The notes: generated by a model from the letters alone, not told the origin. A DNA stretch of 57,391 nucleotides from Bacillota bacterium (GCA_023395515.1 JAEWZB010000092.1:1-57391); one strand, 5' to 3'. Shown: positions 44,301-53,848, counted from the first letter of the stretch. Numbers and translations: made by a program.

Positions 44301-44884
44301 TACTTTTAATTGATAATTATGACAGCTTTGCTTATAACTTATATCAAATGGCCGGATTAATTAATCCCCAAATCCGGGTTATACGCAATGATGAATATAC
44401 TGTAGCTGAAATATTGGATATGAGTCTTACGCATATTATTATTTCGCCGGGGCCGGGACGTCCCCGGGATGCCGGTATCTGTATGGAGCTGGTACAACAG
44501 GCGGCCGGACGCATACCAATATTAGGTGTTTGTCTGGGGCATCAGGCTATTTGCGAAGCTTACGGAGCCGAGATTAGTTATGCTAAAACTCTGATGCACG
44601 GCCAGCCCAGCGGAGTTCACATTGCCAACGGGGCTCCCTTATTTCGCGGTTTGCCGCCGCTTATGACTGCCGGACGCTATCATTCTCTAGCCGTAAAGCG
44701 TGATACTTTACCTGATGAACTGCTGGTGATTGCCGAGGCTGAGGATGGGGAAGTAATGGGTGTGAAGCATCGGGATTTCCCGGTATATGGTATTCAGTTT
44801 CACCCTGAGTCTATTCTTACGCCTAATGGCAGCAGAATTATGGAAAACTTTTTGCACAGTTGCGAAAGGAGGCAGAACCTATGA
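44297..44884 (+). CDS. trpG: Anthranilate synthase component II (glutamine amidotransferase)
   Basis: The 195-residue class I amidotransferase has ILIDNYDSFAYNL at the start, the nucleophile Cys in LGVCLGHQAI and the His-Glu pair in QFHPESILTP. It supplies ammonia to TrpE. It overlaps trpE by 4 bases (ATGA), which couples their translation, and trpD overlaps its end. PabA-like dual use for folate cannot be excluded. Confidence 0.95.
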   Translation: MILLIDNYDSFAYNLYQMAGLINPQIRVIRNDEYTVAEILDMSLTHIIISPGPGRPRDAGICMELVQQAAGRIPILGVCLGHQAICEAYGAEISYAKTLMHGQPSGVHIANGAPLFRGLPPLMTAGRYHSLAVKRDTLPDELLVIAEAEDGEVMGVKHRDFPVYGIQFHPESILTPNGSRIMENFLHSCERRQNL

Positions 44885-45897
44885 TACATCAAGCTATACA
44901 TCGTATTTTAAGTGGGCAAAATCTTTCTTTAGAGGAAACTAGAGAAGTTATGCTGCAAATGATGGAAGGAAGAGCGACTGATGCGCAGATAGGAGCCTTT
45001 TTGGCGGCCATGCGCCTTAAAGGGGAAACTATTGATGAAATTACGGCCGGTGCCGAGATCATGCGGGAAAAGTGTATGAAGCTTACCCCAGGTACTGATG
45101 TACTGGATATCGTAGGTACAGGGGGAGATGAACTTTTTACTTTCAACATTTCCACCGTATCGGCTTTTGTGGTAGCGGCTGCCGGAGTTCCGGTGGCTAA
45201 GCACGGCGGGCGAAGCGTTTCCAGCAAATGCGGCAGTGCCGACTTACTGGAAGCATTAGGAGTAAATATTAATCTTACCGCCGGGCAGAGTGAAAAGGTA
45301 CTGGCTGAAACTGGAATATGCTTTATGCTGGCCCAGGTATATCATGCGGCCATGAAGCATGTGGCCCCCGTAAGGCGGGAACTGGGAGTACGTACTTTGT
45401 TTAATATTCTGGGCCCTTTGTCTAACCCGGCTGGTGCTACCCTGCAGCTTCTGGGGGTATATGATGAAAATTTAGTGGAACCCTTAGCTAATGTCTTATT
45501 AAAGCTAGGGGTAAAACGGGCTATGGTAGTTCACGGCCATGACGGCCTGGACGAAATTACCCTGACTGGAACTTCTACCATTTGCGAAGTAGCCGATGGA
45601 TATTTGAACAGTTATTTTATTACCCCGGAGCAATTCGGTTTAGGACGGTGCCATATAGAAGAATTAGTAGGCGGAACCCCGGAAGAGAACGCTGTTATTG
45701 CCGGCAGCATTCTGGCCGGGGAAAAGGGGCCGAAACGGGATATTGTAGTACTCAATGCTGCTTGTTGTATTTATATGGGTAAAAATGATGTTACCATGCG
45801 GGAGTGTGTGCGCATTGCCCAGCAGTTGCTGGATGACGGCTCTGCCCAGCGTAAACTGGAGGAATTTATTATGGCAACCAGGCAGGTGGCAGTATGA
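44881..45897 (+). CDS. trpD: Anthranilate phosphoribosyltransferase
   Basis: The 338-residue enzyme transfers phosphoribosyl from PRPP to anthranilate. It shows the motif DIVGTGGDELFTFNIST, KHGGRSVSSKCGSADLLE and HVAPVRRELGVRTLFNILGPL. The ATG at 44881 overlaps the trpG stop by 4 bases and has AAGGAGG upstream, so it is preferred to an in-frame ATG at 44860. Confidence 0.96.
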   Translation: MIHQAIHRILSGQNLSLEETREVMLQMMEGRATDAQIGAFLAAMRLKGETIDEITAGAEIMREKCMKLTPGTDVLDIVGTGGDELFTFNISTVSAFVVAAAGVPVAKHGGRSVSSKCGSADLLEALGVNINLTAGQSEKVLAETGICFMLAQVYHAAMKHVAPVRRELGVRTLFNILGPLSNPAGATLQLLGVYDENLVEPLANVLLKLGVKRAMVVHGHDGLDEITLTGTSTICEVADGYLNSYFITPEQFGLGRCHIEELVGGTPEENAVIAGSILAGEKGPKRDIVVLNAACCIYMGKNDVTMRECVRIAQQLLDDGSAQRKLEEFIMATRQVAV

Positions 45898-46670
45898 ATA
45901 TCTTGGAAGAAATTATTGCTGCCACCCGCCAACGGGTAGCAAAGCAAAAGGCCAAAGATCCCATCCCATTAGCAGCTTTGCCCCGCAAACTGCCGGCTTT
46001 TGCCCTGGAAAAGGCATTAAGAGAGCCAGGTATTTCATTTATATGTGAAGTTAAAAAAGCTTCTCCCTCTAAAGGCATTATTGATCCGGAGTTTTTGTAT
46101 GTGGACATTGCTAAGGCATATGAAGCAGCCGGAGCTGCTGCCATCTCGGTACTGACCGAACCGGATTTTTTCTTAGGCTGTGACTGTTATCTGGAAGAAA
46201 TTCGGGACGCAGTTTCTGTGCCGCTTTTGAGAAAAGATTTTATTATTGATCCTTATCAAATTGAACAGGCTTATGTTTTGGGAGCCGATGCGGTTTTACT
46301 GATTTGCTCCGTTTTAGAAAAGAGCTTATTGCAGGATTTAATTCTGCAAGCCGATAGCCTGGGGCTTTCCTGTCTGGTAGAGGTTCATGACGAAGGGGAA
46401 GTGGAAATGGCGCTTAGGGCCGGGGCCCGCATTATGGGGGTTAATAACCGGGATTTGAAAACCTTCCAGGTGGATACGGCCCGCAGTATCCGGCTGCGCA
46501 AGCTGGTGCCGGCCGATATTCTCTTAGTTGCGGAAAGTGGGGTATCAATCCCGGAGGATGTTGCTTTACTGCGAGAGCACGGTATTGATGCGGTTTTAAT
46601 CGGTGAAACCCTGATGCGGGCGGAGAACAAGAAAGAAGCTTTAGCTTTCCTTAGAGGTGATAAGTTATGA
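45894..46670 (+). CDS. trpC: Indole-3-glycerol-phosphate synthase
   Basis: The 258-residue TIM-barrel enzyme closes the indole ring. Diagnostic segments are FICEVKKASPSKG, SVLTEPDFFLG, LLRKDFIIDPYQI, MGVNNRDLKTF and LVAESGV. It overlaps trpD by 4 bases and trpF by 4. It is a separate protein, not fused to TrpF. Confidence 0.96.
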   Translation: MNILEEIIAATRQRVAKQKAKDPIPLAALPRKLPAFALEKALREPGISFICEVKKASPSKGIIDPEFLYVDIAKAYEAAGAAAISVLTEPDFFLGCDCYLEEIRDAVSVPLLRKDFIIDPYQIEQAYVLGADAVLLICSVLEKSLLQDLILQADSLGLSCLVEVHDEGEVEMALRAGARIMGVNNRDLKTFQVDTARSIRLRKLVPADILLVAESGVSIPEDVALLREHGIDAVLIGETLMRAENKKEALAFLRGDKL

Positions 46671-47269
46671 CTAAAGTAAAGATTTGCGGTTTGCAAAGCC
46701 CGGAAGATATTGCGGCTGTAAACCGGTATCGTCCGGATTATGCCGGTTTCGTATTTGCTCCGAGCCGGAGACAGATTACCGCAGAAACTGCCCGCTGCTT
46801 CCGGCAGCAGTTACATCCCGAGATTAAAGCCGTAGGGGTTTTTGTCAATGCTCATCGGCTTGATATTGTAAAAATGGTATCCGCAGGTATCATAGATATA
46901 ATACAATTACACGGTGACGAGGATGATGCTTACCGGCAAGAGTTGCAACACCAGGTTTCCTGTCCGGTGATTCAGGCCGTATCTGTGGGAGAATTTATAC
47001 CCTCACTATTGCCTGAATTTGCTGATTTTTTGCTGTTTGATACTTTTTCAGACCGGCAAAGAGGTGGAACTGGACATACTTTTGATTGGTCGGTGCTAAA
47101 AGGAATAGACCGGCCCTTCTATTTGGCCGGAGGGTTAAATCCGAATAATGTGGAAAAGGCAGTTGCTTTGACTTCTCCCTATTGTGTAGATACTAGCAGT
47201 GGGGTGGAAACGGCGGGGCAGAAAGACCCCGAAAAAATTCGGCGTTTTATTGAAGCGGTAAGGAGATGA
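46667..47269 (+). CDS. trpF: Phosphoribosylanthranilate isomerase
   Basis: The 200-residue TIM-barrel enzyme starts KVKICGLQSPEDIAAV and has the DYAGFVFAPSRRQI, IQLHGDED and FYLAGGLNPNNVEKAV segments. The catalytic Cys sits in the N-terminal KICG motif. It carries out the Amadori step of the pathway. It overlaps trpC by 4 bases. Confidence 0.96.
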   Translation: MTKVKICGLQSPEDIAAVNRYRPDYAGFVFAPSRRQITAETARCFRQQLHPEIKAVGVFVNAHRLDIVKMVSAGIIDIIQLHGDEDDAYRQELQHQVSCPVIQAVSVGEFIPSLLPEFADFLLFDTFSDRQRGGTGHTFDWSVLKGIDRPFYLAGGLNPNNVEKAVALTSPYCVDTSSGVETAGQKDPEKIRRFIEAVRR

Positions 47270-47274
47270 TGAAT

Positions 47275-48459
47275 ATGGAAACAGGCCGATATGGGATTTA
47301 CGGCGGGCAATATATACCTGAAATATTGATGAATGCCATTTTGGAGCTGGAAAAAGCTTATGAGTATTATAAAAGAGATGCGGTTTTCCAAGCCGAGCTG
47401 TCGGATTTGCTGGCCAATTATGCGGGAAGACCTTCCTTGCTTTATTGGGCCGCCAATATGACCGAAAACTTAAGGGGAGCCAAAATTTATCTGAAACGGG
47501 AGGATTTAAACCATACCGGCTCTCATAAAATCAATAACGTCTTGGGCCAGGTATTGATGGCGAAAAAGATGGGGAAAACCAGAGTAATTGCGGAAACCGG
47601 AGCCGGGCAGCATGGGGTAGCTACGGCTACGGCGGCTGCTTTGCTGGGGTTAGATTGTGAAGTATTTATGGGCAAGGAGGATACCGACCGTCAAGCCCTC
47701 AATGTATATCGGATGCGTTTGCTGGGGGCCAAGGTACACCCGGTTACCTCCGGTACCATGACCTTGAAAGATGCGGTAAATGAGACTATGCGGGAATGGA
47801 GCCGCAGGATAGATGATACTCATTATGTACTGGGGTCGGTGATGGGGCCTCATCCTTTTCCTATGATAGTGCGGGATTTTCAAAGTATAATCAGCCGGGA
47901 AATCCGGGAACAACTGCTGCAGCAAGAGGGGAAGCTTCCCGATGCGGTAGTGGCCTGTGTAGGCGGTGGTTCCAATGCTATAGGTGCTTTCTATGAATTT
48001 ATCCCAGAGCCTGGTGTCAGGCTGATTGGTTGTGAAGCAGCCGGTAAGGGACTTGACACCGAGCAGCATGCGGCTACCCTAACTAAAGGGTCGGTAGGAA
48101 TCTTTCACGGCATGAAAAGTATATTTTGCCAGGATGAGTTTGGGCAGATTGCACCGGTTTATTCTATTTCCGCCGGACTGGATTATCCCGGTATCGGGCC
48201 GGAGCATGCCCAACTTTATACGGAAGGCCGGGCTGAATATGCAGCAGTTACAGATGATGAAGCCGTAAAGGCATTTGAATATCTGTCCCGAACCGAAGGG
48301 ATTATTCCCGCCATTGAATCGGCCCATGCAGTGGCTTATGCGGTAAAATTAGCGGCGCAAATGGCTAAGGATGAGGTGTTGGTGGTTTGCCTGTCCGGGC
48401 GCGGAGATAAAGATGTAGCGGCCATTGCCCGCTATCAGGGGGTGGATTTGTATGAATAA
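47275..48459 (+). CDS. trpB: Tryptophan synthase beta subunit
   Basis: The 394-residue PLP enzyme joins indole and serine. Lys85 in HTGSHKINN binds PLP, and GAGQHGVATAT, CVGGGSNAIG and CLSGRGDKD are the usual cofactor motifs. The ATG at 47275 is used because AAGGAG is 9 bases before it. Earlier in-frame ATGs are too close to that site. It overlaps trpA by 8 bases. Confidence 0.97.
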   Translation: METGRYGIYGGQYIPEILMNAILELEKAYEYYKRDAVFQAELSDLLANYAGRPSLLYWAANMTENLRGAKIYLKREDLNHTGSHKINNVLGQVLMAKKMGKTRVIAETGAGQHGVATATAAALLGLDCEVFMGKEDTDRQALNVYRMRLLGAKVHPVTSGTMTLKDAVNETMREWSRRIDDTHYVLGSVMGPHPFPMIVRDFQSIISREIREQLLQQEGKLPDAVVACVGGGSNAIGAFYEFIPEPGVRLIGCEAAGKGLDTEQHAATLTKGSVGIFHGMKSIFCQDEFGQIAPVYSISAGLDYPGIGPEHAQLYTEGRAEYAAVTDDEAVKAFEYLSRTEGIIPAIESAHAVAYAVKLAAQMAKDEVLVVCLSGRGDKDVAAIARYQGVDLYE

Positions 48460-49228
48460 AATCGCGGCGGCGTTTGCCGGGAAAAAAGCTTTTATTACCT
48501 ATTTAATGGCCGGTGATCCGGATTTGGTTGCTTCGGCTGAGTATATTCTGGCCGCCCAGGAGGCCGGGGCTGACTTGATTGAAATCGGGATACCTTTTTC
48601 CGATCCTATTGCGGAGGGGGAAGTAATTCAGCAGGCTAGTGTTCGCGCCCTGTCATCCGGTACGCGGCTCGACGGAGTTTTTGAGATGGTCCTTTCGCTT
48701 AAGGGGAAGATACGAGTTCCTTTAGTCTTTATGACCTACTTGAATCCGGTTTTTGTATTTGGTTATGAAGAGTTTTTTAAAAAATGTCAAGAAATCGGCA
48801 TTAGTGGCATTATCATTCCCGACCTTCCTTATGAAGAAATGGCCGAGGTTAAGGCTCCTGCTGCCCGGTACGGGGTTGAGGTTATAACTCTGATTGCCCC
48901 TACTTCCCAAGGCCGGATTTTACGCTTGGCTCAGGAGGCCCAAGGCTTTGTATATCTGGTTTCTTCTCTGGGGGTGACCGGAATGCGCTCCAACATTACT
49001 ACGGATATTGATACTATAATTTCGGAAATTCAAAGTATTACTAACATTCCAGTAGCCGTAGGCTTTGGTATTTCTACTCCTGAACAGGTTAAAGCGTATA
49101 GTCAAAGGGCAGATGGAGTGATTGTAGGCAGTGCTATTGTCAACCTGATTGCCCGGCAGGGAAAAGAAGCTAAACAGGTACTGATGGAGTATATTCGAGA
49201 GATGAAAGCGGCCCAAAATGGGGATTAG
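48452..49228 (+). CDS. trpA: Tryptophan synthase alpha subunit
   Basis: The 258-residue TIM-barrel subunit cleaves indole-3-glycerol phosphate. It has LIEIGIPFSDPIAEGEVIQQAS with the catalytic Glu and Asp region, GIIIPDLPYEE, and AVGFGISTPEQV. It starts inside the trpB end (ATG at 48452) and closes the seven-gene operon. Confidence 0.96.
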   Translation: MNKIAAAFAGKKAFITYLMAGDPDLVASAEYILAAQEAGADLIEIGIPFSDPIAEGEVIQQASVRALSSGTRLDGVFEMVLSLKGKIRVPLVFMTYLNPVFVFGYEEFFKKCQEIGISGIIIPDLPYEEMAEVKAPAARYGVEVITLIAPTSQGRILRLAQEAQGFVYLVSSLGVTGMRSNITTDIDTIISEIQSITNIPVAVGFGISTPEQVKAYSQRADGVIVGSAIVNLIARQGKEAKQVLMEYIREMKAAQNGD

Positions 49229-49237
49229 CATTGGGGG

Positions 49238-49321
49238 GAAAATAATACATTAGAATGCTAATAACTGCTATAATACACCAAGTACTGTTATAATTTATAA
49301 AGATAAATTACGAATAGACAT
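49238..49321 (-). pseudogene. Decayed fragment of a paralogue of the 58-residue membrane protein
   Basis: On the minus strand, from an ATG at 49321, about 84 bases align with the first part of the gene at 34760-34936 at about 80% identity. A 2-base deletion and two in-frame stops interrupt the copy. The first residues read MSIRNLSL, against MSIRTLSL in the intact gene. It sits between trpA and the dinG-like gene and has no function as a protein. Confidence 0.75.
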
Positions 49322-49339
49322 TAGCCAAGGAGATAAATA

Positions 49340-51352
49340 ATGGAGCTAATTAATCCCATAATGTCGGAGTTTTTTAAAGAAGACCATCTTCTTTCTAACC
49401 TGGTTGACGACTACAAATACCGTCCTGATCAAGCCCAGTTAGCCGATGTCATTTACAAAACATTTATAGATAAAGAATTTTTAGTGGCCGAAGCAGGGAC
49501 TGGGGTAGGTAAAACCTATGCTTATTTAGTTCCATCTATAATATGGGCAATTAATGAAGCTGAAAAAGTAGTGATATCTACTAAAACTAAAGCCTTACAA
49601 CAACAATTAGTGGAAAAAGACTTGCCTAATATATTGAAAACCTTAAATGTAAAAATTAAATATGCGGAAGCTAAGGGCCGGGAAAACTATCTGTGCTGGA
49701 ATAAATATATGAAGATATTGGCCGGACGTAGGGAAATGAGTTCAGCAGAGATGAACTTTGTAGAAAAGATTTTAGGCTGGGCGGAAAAGACTAAAACTGG
49801 CGATAAAAAGGAGTTAGTTTTAAATTCTGATTTAATGAACCAGTGGTGGATAGTGGCGGCTGACCGTAATAGTTGTGAAAAGGATGCTTGCCGTCATCAT
49901 GACAAGTGTTTCCGGCTGAAAATGATACGCAGCTTAGAAAAAGCCGATATTATTGTGGTAAATCATGCTTTATTGTTAAGTGATATTATGGTTGATAATA
50001 GTATCCTGCCCCCCTATAAGTATTTAATAATTGATGAAGCCCATAACCTGGACCGGGAAGCTTTTGCACGCTTATCGAACCGCATTACCTTTTCGGAGTT
50101 TCGGGATATTTTAAAAGGTTTATATAAAGCTCATTTGCCTAGACTTAAAAAGGAAATGCCGGAAAACCGGGGGCTTATTGATGAATGTATGGTGCTGATA
50201 GACCGCGGGGAGGAATTATTGAATAAGCTGCAAAAAAGTTTTACCCGCTTTATCGGTTCTAAGCAGACCGAGCAGATTACCAGCATTTTGTCTGAGGAGT
50301 TATTGGAAAAAGAAAGTTTTTCCCCAGTTTATGACGGTTACATAGAGACCATAGAATTATTCAACCATTTAATCTTCCAAATGGAAAACCTGAAAGCAGA
50401 TGATAGCGATTTTCTGCTCTTAAGTTCTTTACTTAAGGAATTAGCAGATTCATTATTTGTGATTATGGAAGAGGATTTGCATAATAGTGCCAGCTTAGTA
50501 TGGCTGGAATGGAAGCAGGGTGAATTAGATACTCTGGCCTCCTCAGTTATAGAAGTAGGTTCAGTCTTATACGATAGTTTATATAATAAACTGGATAGCC
50601 TGATCTTGTTATCAGCCACTATTACCGTTGATGATAAATTTGACTTTTTTATAAATAAAACCGGGTTGAGTGCGATACAAAATGATAGCCGGCTTAATAC
50701 CTTTATTGGACAGTCCCCATTTTGTTATGAAAAACAAGCTAAAATATTAGTTTTAAATGATTTACCCCAACCGGATAGTTATGAATTTACTAACGAGGTA
50801 AGCTCTATTTTAAAAGAAATTATCCACATTACTAAAGGGCGTACTTTAGTATTATTTACGGCCCGTAAGCAGATGAAGTCTTGTGCGGAAGAACTCCGGC
50901 CCTTTGCCCAGGAAAATAATATGGAATTATTAGTGCAAAATGAAGACGGGGAAGCGGTAAGTATCATTAATGCCTTTGTTAACCAAGAGAATAGTATATT
51001 GATGGGCTTAGATAGTTTTTGGGAAGGAGTAGATTTAAAAGGTGATTTATTAACTTGTTTGGTAATAGTAAAATTGCCTTTTAAAGCCCCTAATGATCCT
51101 TTATCTTCTGCCTATGATAAATATTGCCGGACTCATGGGTTAAATACTTTTAGTACATTTTCCTTACCTGATGCTATTATGCGTTTTAAACAGGGGATTG
51201 GCCGATTAATAAGAAGTGAATCTGATCAAGGGGTGGTAATTGTTTTGGATAACCGTTTATATACTAAAAGATATGGCTTATCTTTTAGAAAAAGTATACC
51301 CATAAAAAACGTATATAGTATTAATAAAACTGCACTAAAAACCTTCCTATAA
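49340..51352 (+). CDS. DinG/XPD-type ATP-dependent DNA helicase
   Basis: The 670-residue protein is an SF2 helicase of the DinG/XPD group. Walker A is AEAGTGVGKTY (50-60). Cysteines at about 119 (YLCW) and in NSCEKDACRHHDKCF fit the [4Fe-4S] cluster of the family. The DEAH box is in IIDEAHNLDREA. The C-terminal half has FWEGVDLKGD and QGIGRLIRSESDQG. It likely unwinds 5' overhang or forked DNA in repair. CCAAGGAG precedes the ATG. Confidence 0.9.
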   Translation: MELINPIMSEFFKEDHLLSNLVDDYKYRPDQAQLADVIYKTFIDKEFLVAEAGTGVGKTYAYLVPSIIWAINEAEKVVISTKTKALQQQLVEKDLPNILKTLNVKIKYAEAKGRENYLCWNKYMKILAGRREMSSAEMNFVEKILGWAEKTKTGDKKELVLNSDLMNQWWIVAADRNSCEKDACRHHDKCFRLKMIRSLEKADIIVVNHALLLSDIMVDNSILPPYKYLIIDEAHNLDREAFARLSNRITFSEFRDILKGLYKAHLPRLKKEMPENRGLIDECMVLIDRGEELLNKLQKSFTRFIGSKQTEQITSILSEELLEKESFSPVYDGYIETIELFNHLIFQMENLKADDSDFLLLSSLLKELADSLFVIMEEDLHNSASLVWLEWKQGELDTLASSVIEVGSVLYDSLYNKLDSLILLSATITVDDKFDFFINKTGLSAIQNDSRLNTFIGQSPFCYEKQAKILVLNDLPQPDSYEFTNEVSSILKEIIHITKGRTLVLFTARKQMKSCAEELRPFAQENNMELLVQNEDGEAVSIINAFVNQENSILMGLDSFWEGVDLKGDLLTCLVIVKLPFKAPNDPLSSAYDKYCRTHGLNTFSTFSLPDAIMRFKQGIGRLIRSESDQGVVIVLDNRLYTKRYGLSFRKSIPIKNVYSINKTALKTFL

Positions 51353-51553
51353 TTATAAATTCCTCCTGCTAATATTTTCCTGACAAGATTAGTAACCTTA
51401 AGTCTCTACCTTTCATAATATGGATTATAATTTTTAATTAAGCGTAAAAAGGGGGCTTATTAGGTGCGGGTATACTATATTAGAATTCCTAATTTTGTCC
51501 GTAATCTTTTACTTAAGGTGTGGGGCTAGGATAGGTTAAAAGGGGGAGAACCT

Positions 51554-51640
51554 ATGACTAATCTACGAGTTATTATTGGTATTTGCCTTATACTATGTGG
51601 AATAGTAATTTTGGTTCTTTCCGCTCTAATCCAATTGTAG
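51554..51640 (+). CDS. 28-residue hydrophobic peptide with its own terminator
   Basis: ATG 51554 follows GGGGGAGAA with 3 bases between. The product starts MTNLRVIIGICLILCGIVIL, a single TM helix almost from end to end with little tail. Eleven bases after the stop a strong hairpin terminator follows (51652-51674), so a short transcript is expected. I do not recognise a family. It could be a regulatory peptide, a toxin of type I style or a small subunit. Confidence 0.5.
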   Translation: MTNLRVIIGICLILCGIVILVLSALIQL

Positions 51641-51651
51641 CATTACTAGTT

Positions 51652-51674
51652 GCCGGCCATGAAGCCGGCTTTTC
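51652..51674 (+). terminator. Terminator of the 28-residue peptide gene
   Basis: GCCGGC and GCCGGC pair around CATGAA, followed by TTTT. Confidence 0.8.
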
Positions 51675-51681
51675 TATACTA

Positions 51682-52380
51682 TCAGCTAGATTTAGGAGGC
51701 CATAATTTTACCGGCACAAATGCATCGGCCTCTATGGTGTCTGGGGTTACCTTACAATCCAAAGCCAAAATGTTAACCCCGCCTGCTTCAGCTAAAGCCA
51801 GGGCGGTACCAAAGGCTTCATGGGTTTTTAGGTTGGGCGAAAAACTATCTACCCCTTTCATTTGAATAATAAACACTATATATGCCTCATATCCCTCTTG
51901 CAGGCAAGCTCCAAGTTCGTTGACATGCTTTACCCCTCTGGCCGTAGGAGCATCAGGAAATAAAGCTACCCCGTTCTCTTCCAGGGTAACTCCTTTGACC
52001 TCAATATAGGCTTTTCTGTCTCCATCTTCAACATAAAAGTCAAAACGTGAATTGCCATATTTAGCTTCGGGCTTAATTACAGCTTCCTGGCTAAATAGAT
52101 AACCGTGCTGCAGCCATTCTAAAAATATTTTATTAGGGGCTTGACTGTCGATATTTACCAGCTCATGGCCTTTATAAACAGCGATAAGGTCATACTTGGT
52201 CTTACGGTGGGGGGCATTAGCTTCCTGGACAAATACCGCCCTATTAGGTATAAGCAGTTCTTTACACCGGCCGGTATTTTTCACATGGCAAATTTCGGTC
52301 TGGCCGTCAATTTCAATATGGGCGATAAACCTATTGGGTCTATTGATAAAGCGGCCCATTTTTATATGGTCATATTTCAT
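51682..52380 (-). CDS. sfsA: SfsA family protein (putative DNA-binding/nuclease-fold)
   Basis: The 232-residue protein shows the SfsA pattern: RFINRPNRFIAHIEIDG, CHVKNTGRCKELLIPNRAVFV, NSRFDFYVEDGDRKAYIEVKGVTLE and FPDAPTARGVKHVNEL. E. coli SfsA was linked to sugar-fermentation stimulation, and the nuclease-like core suggests nucleic-acid action. Its role here is unknown. ATG 52380 has GAGG 5 bases upstream and is preferred to a TTG at 52395. Confidence 0.9.
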   Translation of the reverse strand: MKYDHIKMGRFINRPNRFIAHIEIDGQTEICHVKNTGRCKELLIPNRAVFVQEANAPHRKTKYDLIAVYKGHELVNIDSQAPNKIFLEWLQHGYLFSQEAVIKPEAKYGNSRFDFYVEDGDRKAYIEVKGVTLEENGVALFPDAPTARGVKHVNELGACLQEGYEAYIVFIIQMKGVDSFSPNLKTHEAFGTALALAEAGGVNILALDCKVTPDTIEADAFVPVKLWPPKSS

Positions 52381-52483
52381 GATTACCTCGTTCAAATTAT
52401 CTGTTATTGGCTAAAGCATTTATTACTGCATCAATTCTTGGCCAACGGCATCCTCACCTAAATATATTACCACTCCATTATAC

Positions 52484-52509
52484 AACCATGATACCTGGAT
52501 GTCATGGTT
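52484..52509. terminator. Hairpin between two minus-strand genes
   Basis: AACCATGA and TCATGGTT pair around a loop of 10 bases, downstream of the TIGR04086 gene. No clear T tract is present, so terminator activity is uncertain. Confidence 0.4.
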
Positions 52510-52526
52510 ATGCAATTATTGGATAT

Positions 52527-52898
52527 TTAATTATTACTTAAGCCAATGCCCAGAATTCCGCCTAATCCTCCCGCCACCACGCAAACGGCTAAACTATAAA
52601 AAAAGGACCCTAGACTAATGACGGATTTGTTAAAAACTAAAGTAGCAATCAACATGAGGATGAAAAAAAGTACCCCCATAGTAATACCCCGTACTAATCC
52701 TTTACTGCCATAAAATTTACTCACATAGGAGCCGGCCCAGAATACAGAAATAGTTAATATTATTTTTCCCAGGGAAGCTAATAATGTTTCCCTTAAACCG
52801 GTAAAGTAAATTACGGTTGCTACCAGGATACATAAGATAAAGGAAACTGCTAAAGCCCTTCCCAACGCTTTCATTTCTACCGACATTAATTTATCCAT
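52527..52898 (-). CDS. TIGR04086 family four-TM membrane protein
   Basis: The 123-residue protein has four TM helices and the family pattern GRALAVSFILCILVA near the N-terminus with WAGSYVSKFYGSKGLVRGITMG and a glycine-rich last helix. The family is common in Clostridia and often lies near yajC/secDF or sporulation genes. Function is unknown. The ATG at 52898 is followed by a cytoplasmic N-terminus with charged residues. It is monocistronic here. Confidence 0.8.
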   Translation of the reverse strand: MDKLMSVEMKALGRALAVSFILCILVATVIYFTGLRETLLASLGKIILTISVFWAGSYVSKFYGSKGLVRGITMGVLFFILMLIATLVFNKSVISLGSFFYSLAVCVVAGGLGGILGIGLSNN

Positions 52899-53069
52899 TT
52901 CAATACACCTCCCTCTGATTGAAAAATATGTAATATGTACAAGGTTTAGAACTGTTTCACTGGCAAAACTTCAAATTAATCATTTAACTAATGAATAATA
53001 GCTTTTTGCAGTAGAATCAATTCTTAATTTACATCATAGATATGGAAAAAACAAAACGGTGGGATAGAT

Positions 53070-53783
53070 ATGTTTTTGGATAAGGTATTATTCATAAGTT
53101 GTGCGGCAGGTATATGTACTGCACTAGGGGCCGTCCTTTTATTTATTAAAAGAGATTGGAGCAATAGAAGTTTAGCCATTTTTTTAGGGCTGGCTTCCGG
53201 GGTTATGGTAGCGGTAGTAATATTGGATATGCTGCCATCCGCCATTATTTTTTCCGGTTACAAGAAGGCATTTCTAGGCATTCTTATAGGAATGATGCTA
53301 TTAGCTTTGTTTGACAAGTTAGTCTTTAAACAATTTTCCAGCTCAGATACGTTAATTAGTTTAGGTTATTTGATAATGTTAGGTATTGCTATGCATGATT
53401 TGCCGGAAGGGATGGCTATTGCCTTAGGGGATGAATTAAAAGGCCGAACCGGTATGGTTATTGCCTTGGGAATTGGAATACATAATATCCCCGAGGGTAT
53501 GGCGATTGCAGCTCCCCTAATCATGGGGGGCATGAGCAGGCTTAAAATCCTACGGCAAACTCTATTAGTCGGTTTAATTACCCCTCTTGGCACTATATTA
53601 GGCAAGCTGGCTTTAGTAGTTTTACCCCAGCTCTTGCCCTTACTGCTAGGTATTGCTTCCGGTATCATGATTTATTTAGTCATTTTTCAATTATGGCCTG
53701 AAGCCGGTATGAAAGGTCAAAGGAGCAGGTGGATAGGTTTTGCAGCCGGTTTTGTTATAATTTTTATCGCTACCTTCTTCTGA
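53070..53783 (+). CDS. ZIP family metal transporter
   Basis: The 237-residue membrane protein has about seven TM helices. The ZIP metal-site motifs are HDLPEGMAIALGD in one helix and HNIPEGMAIAAPL in another. It probably imports zinc, iron or another divalent metal. A glycine-rich first helix (SCAAGICTALGA) is typical of the bacterial ZupT/ZIP type. No metal-responsive operator is evident upstream. The gene stands alone on the plus strand. Confidence 0.9.
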   Translation: MFLDKVLFISCAAGICTALGAVLLFIKRDWSNRSLAIFLGLASGVMVAVVILDMLPSAIIFSGYKKAFLGILIGMMLLALFDKLVFKQFSSSDTLISLGYLIMLGIAMHDLPEGMAIALGDELKGRTGMVIALGIGIHNIPEGMAIAAPLIMGGMSRLKILRQTLLVGLITPLGTILGKLALVVLPQLLPLLLGIASGIMIYLVIFQLWPEAGMKGQRSRWIGFAAGFVIIFIATFF

Positions 53784-53848
53784 TAGTTTTTAAGGTATAA
53801 AAAAGCTGATATAACGGACAATAAGCTTAAAAACTTAAGGAGAAAAAA

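Larger units (their letters stand above)
51353..51681. other. Intergenic region with a 28-residue peptide gene
   Basis: This 329-base gap holds the short membrane-peptide gene (51554-51640) and its terminator, plus an AT-rich stretch that may contain its promoter. Nothing else is seen. Confidence 0.5.

Noticed and set aside
52960..52980. GGCAAAACTTCAAA shared with 37806 region
   Set aside because: A 14-base AT-rich match in two intergenic regions is close to chance; not enough to call a repeat family.
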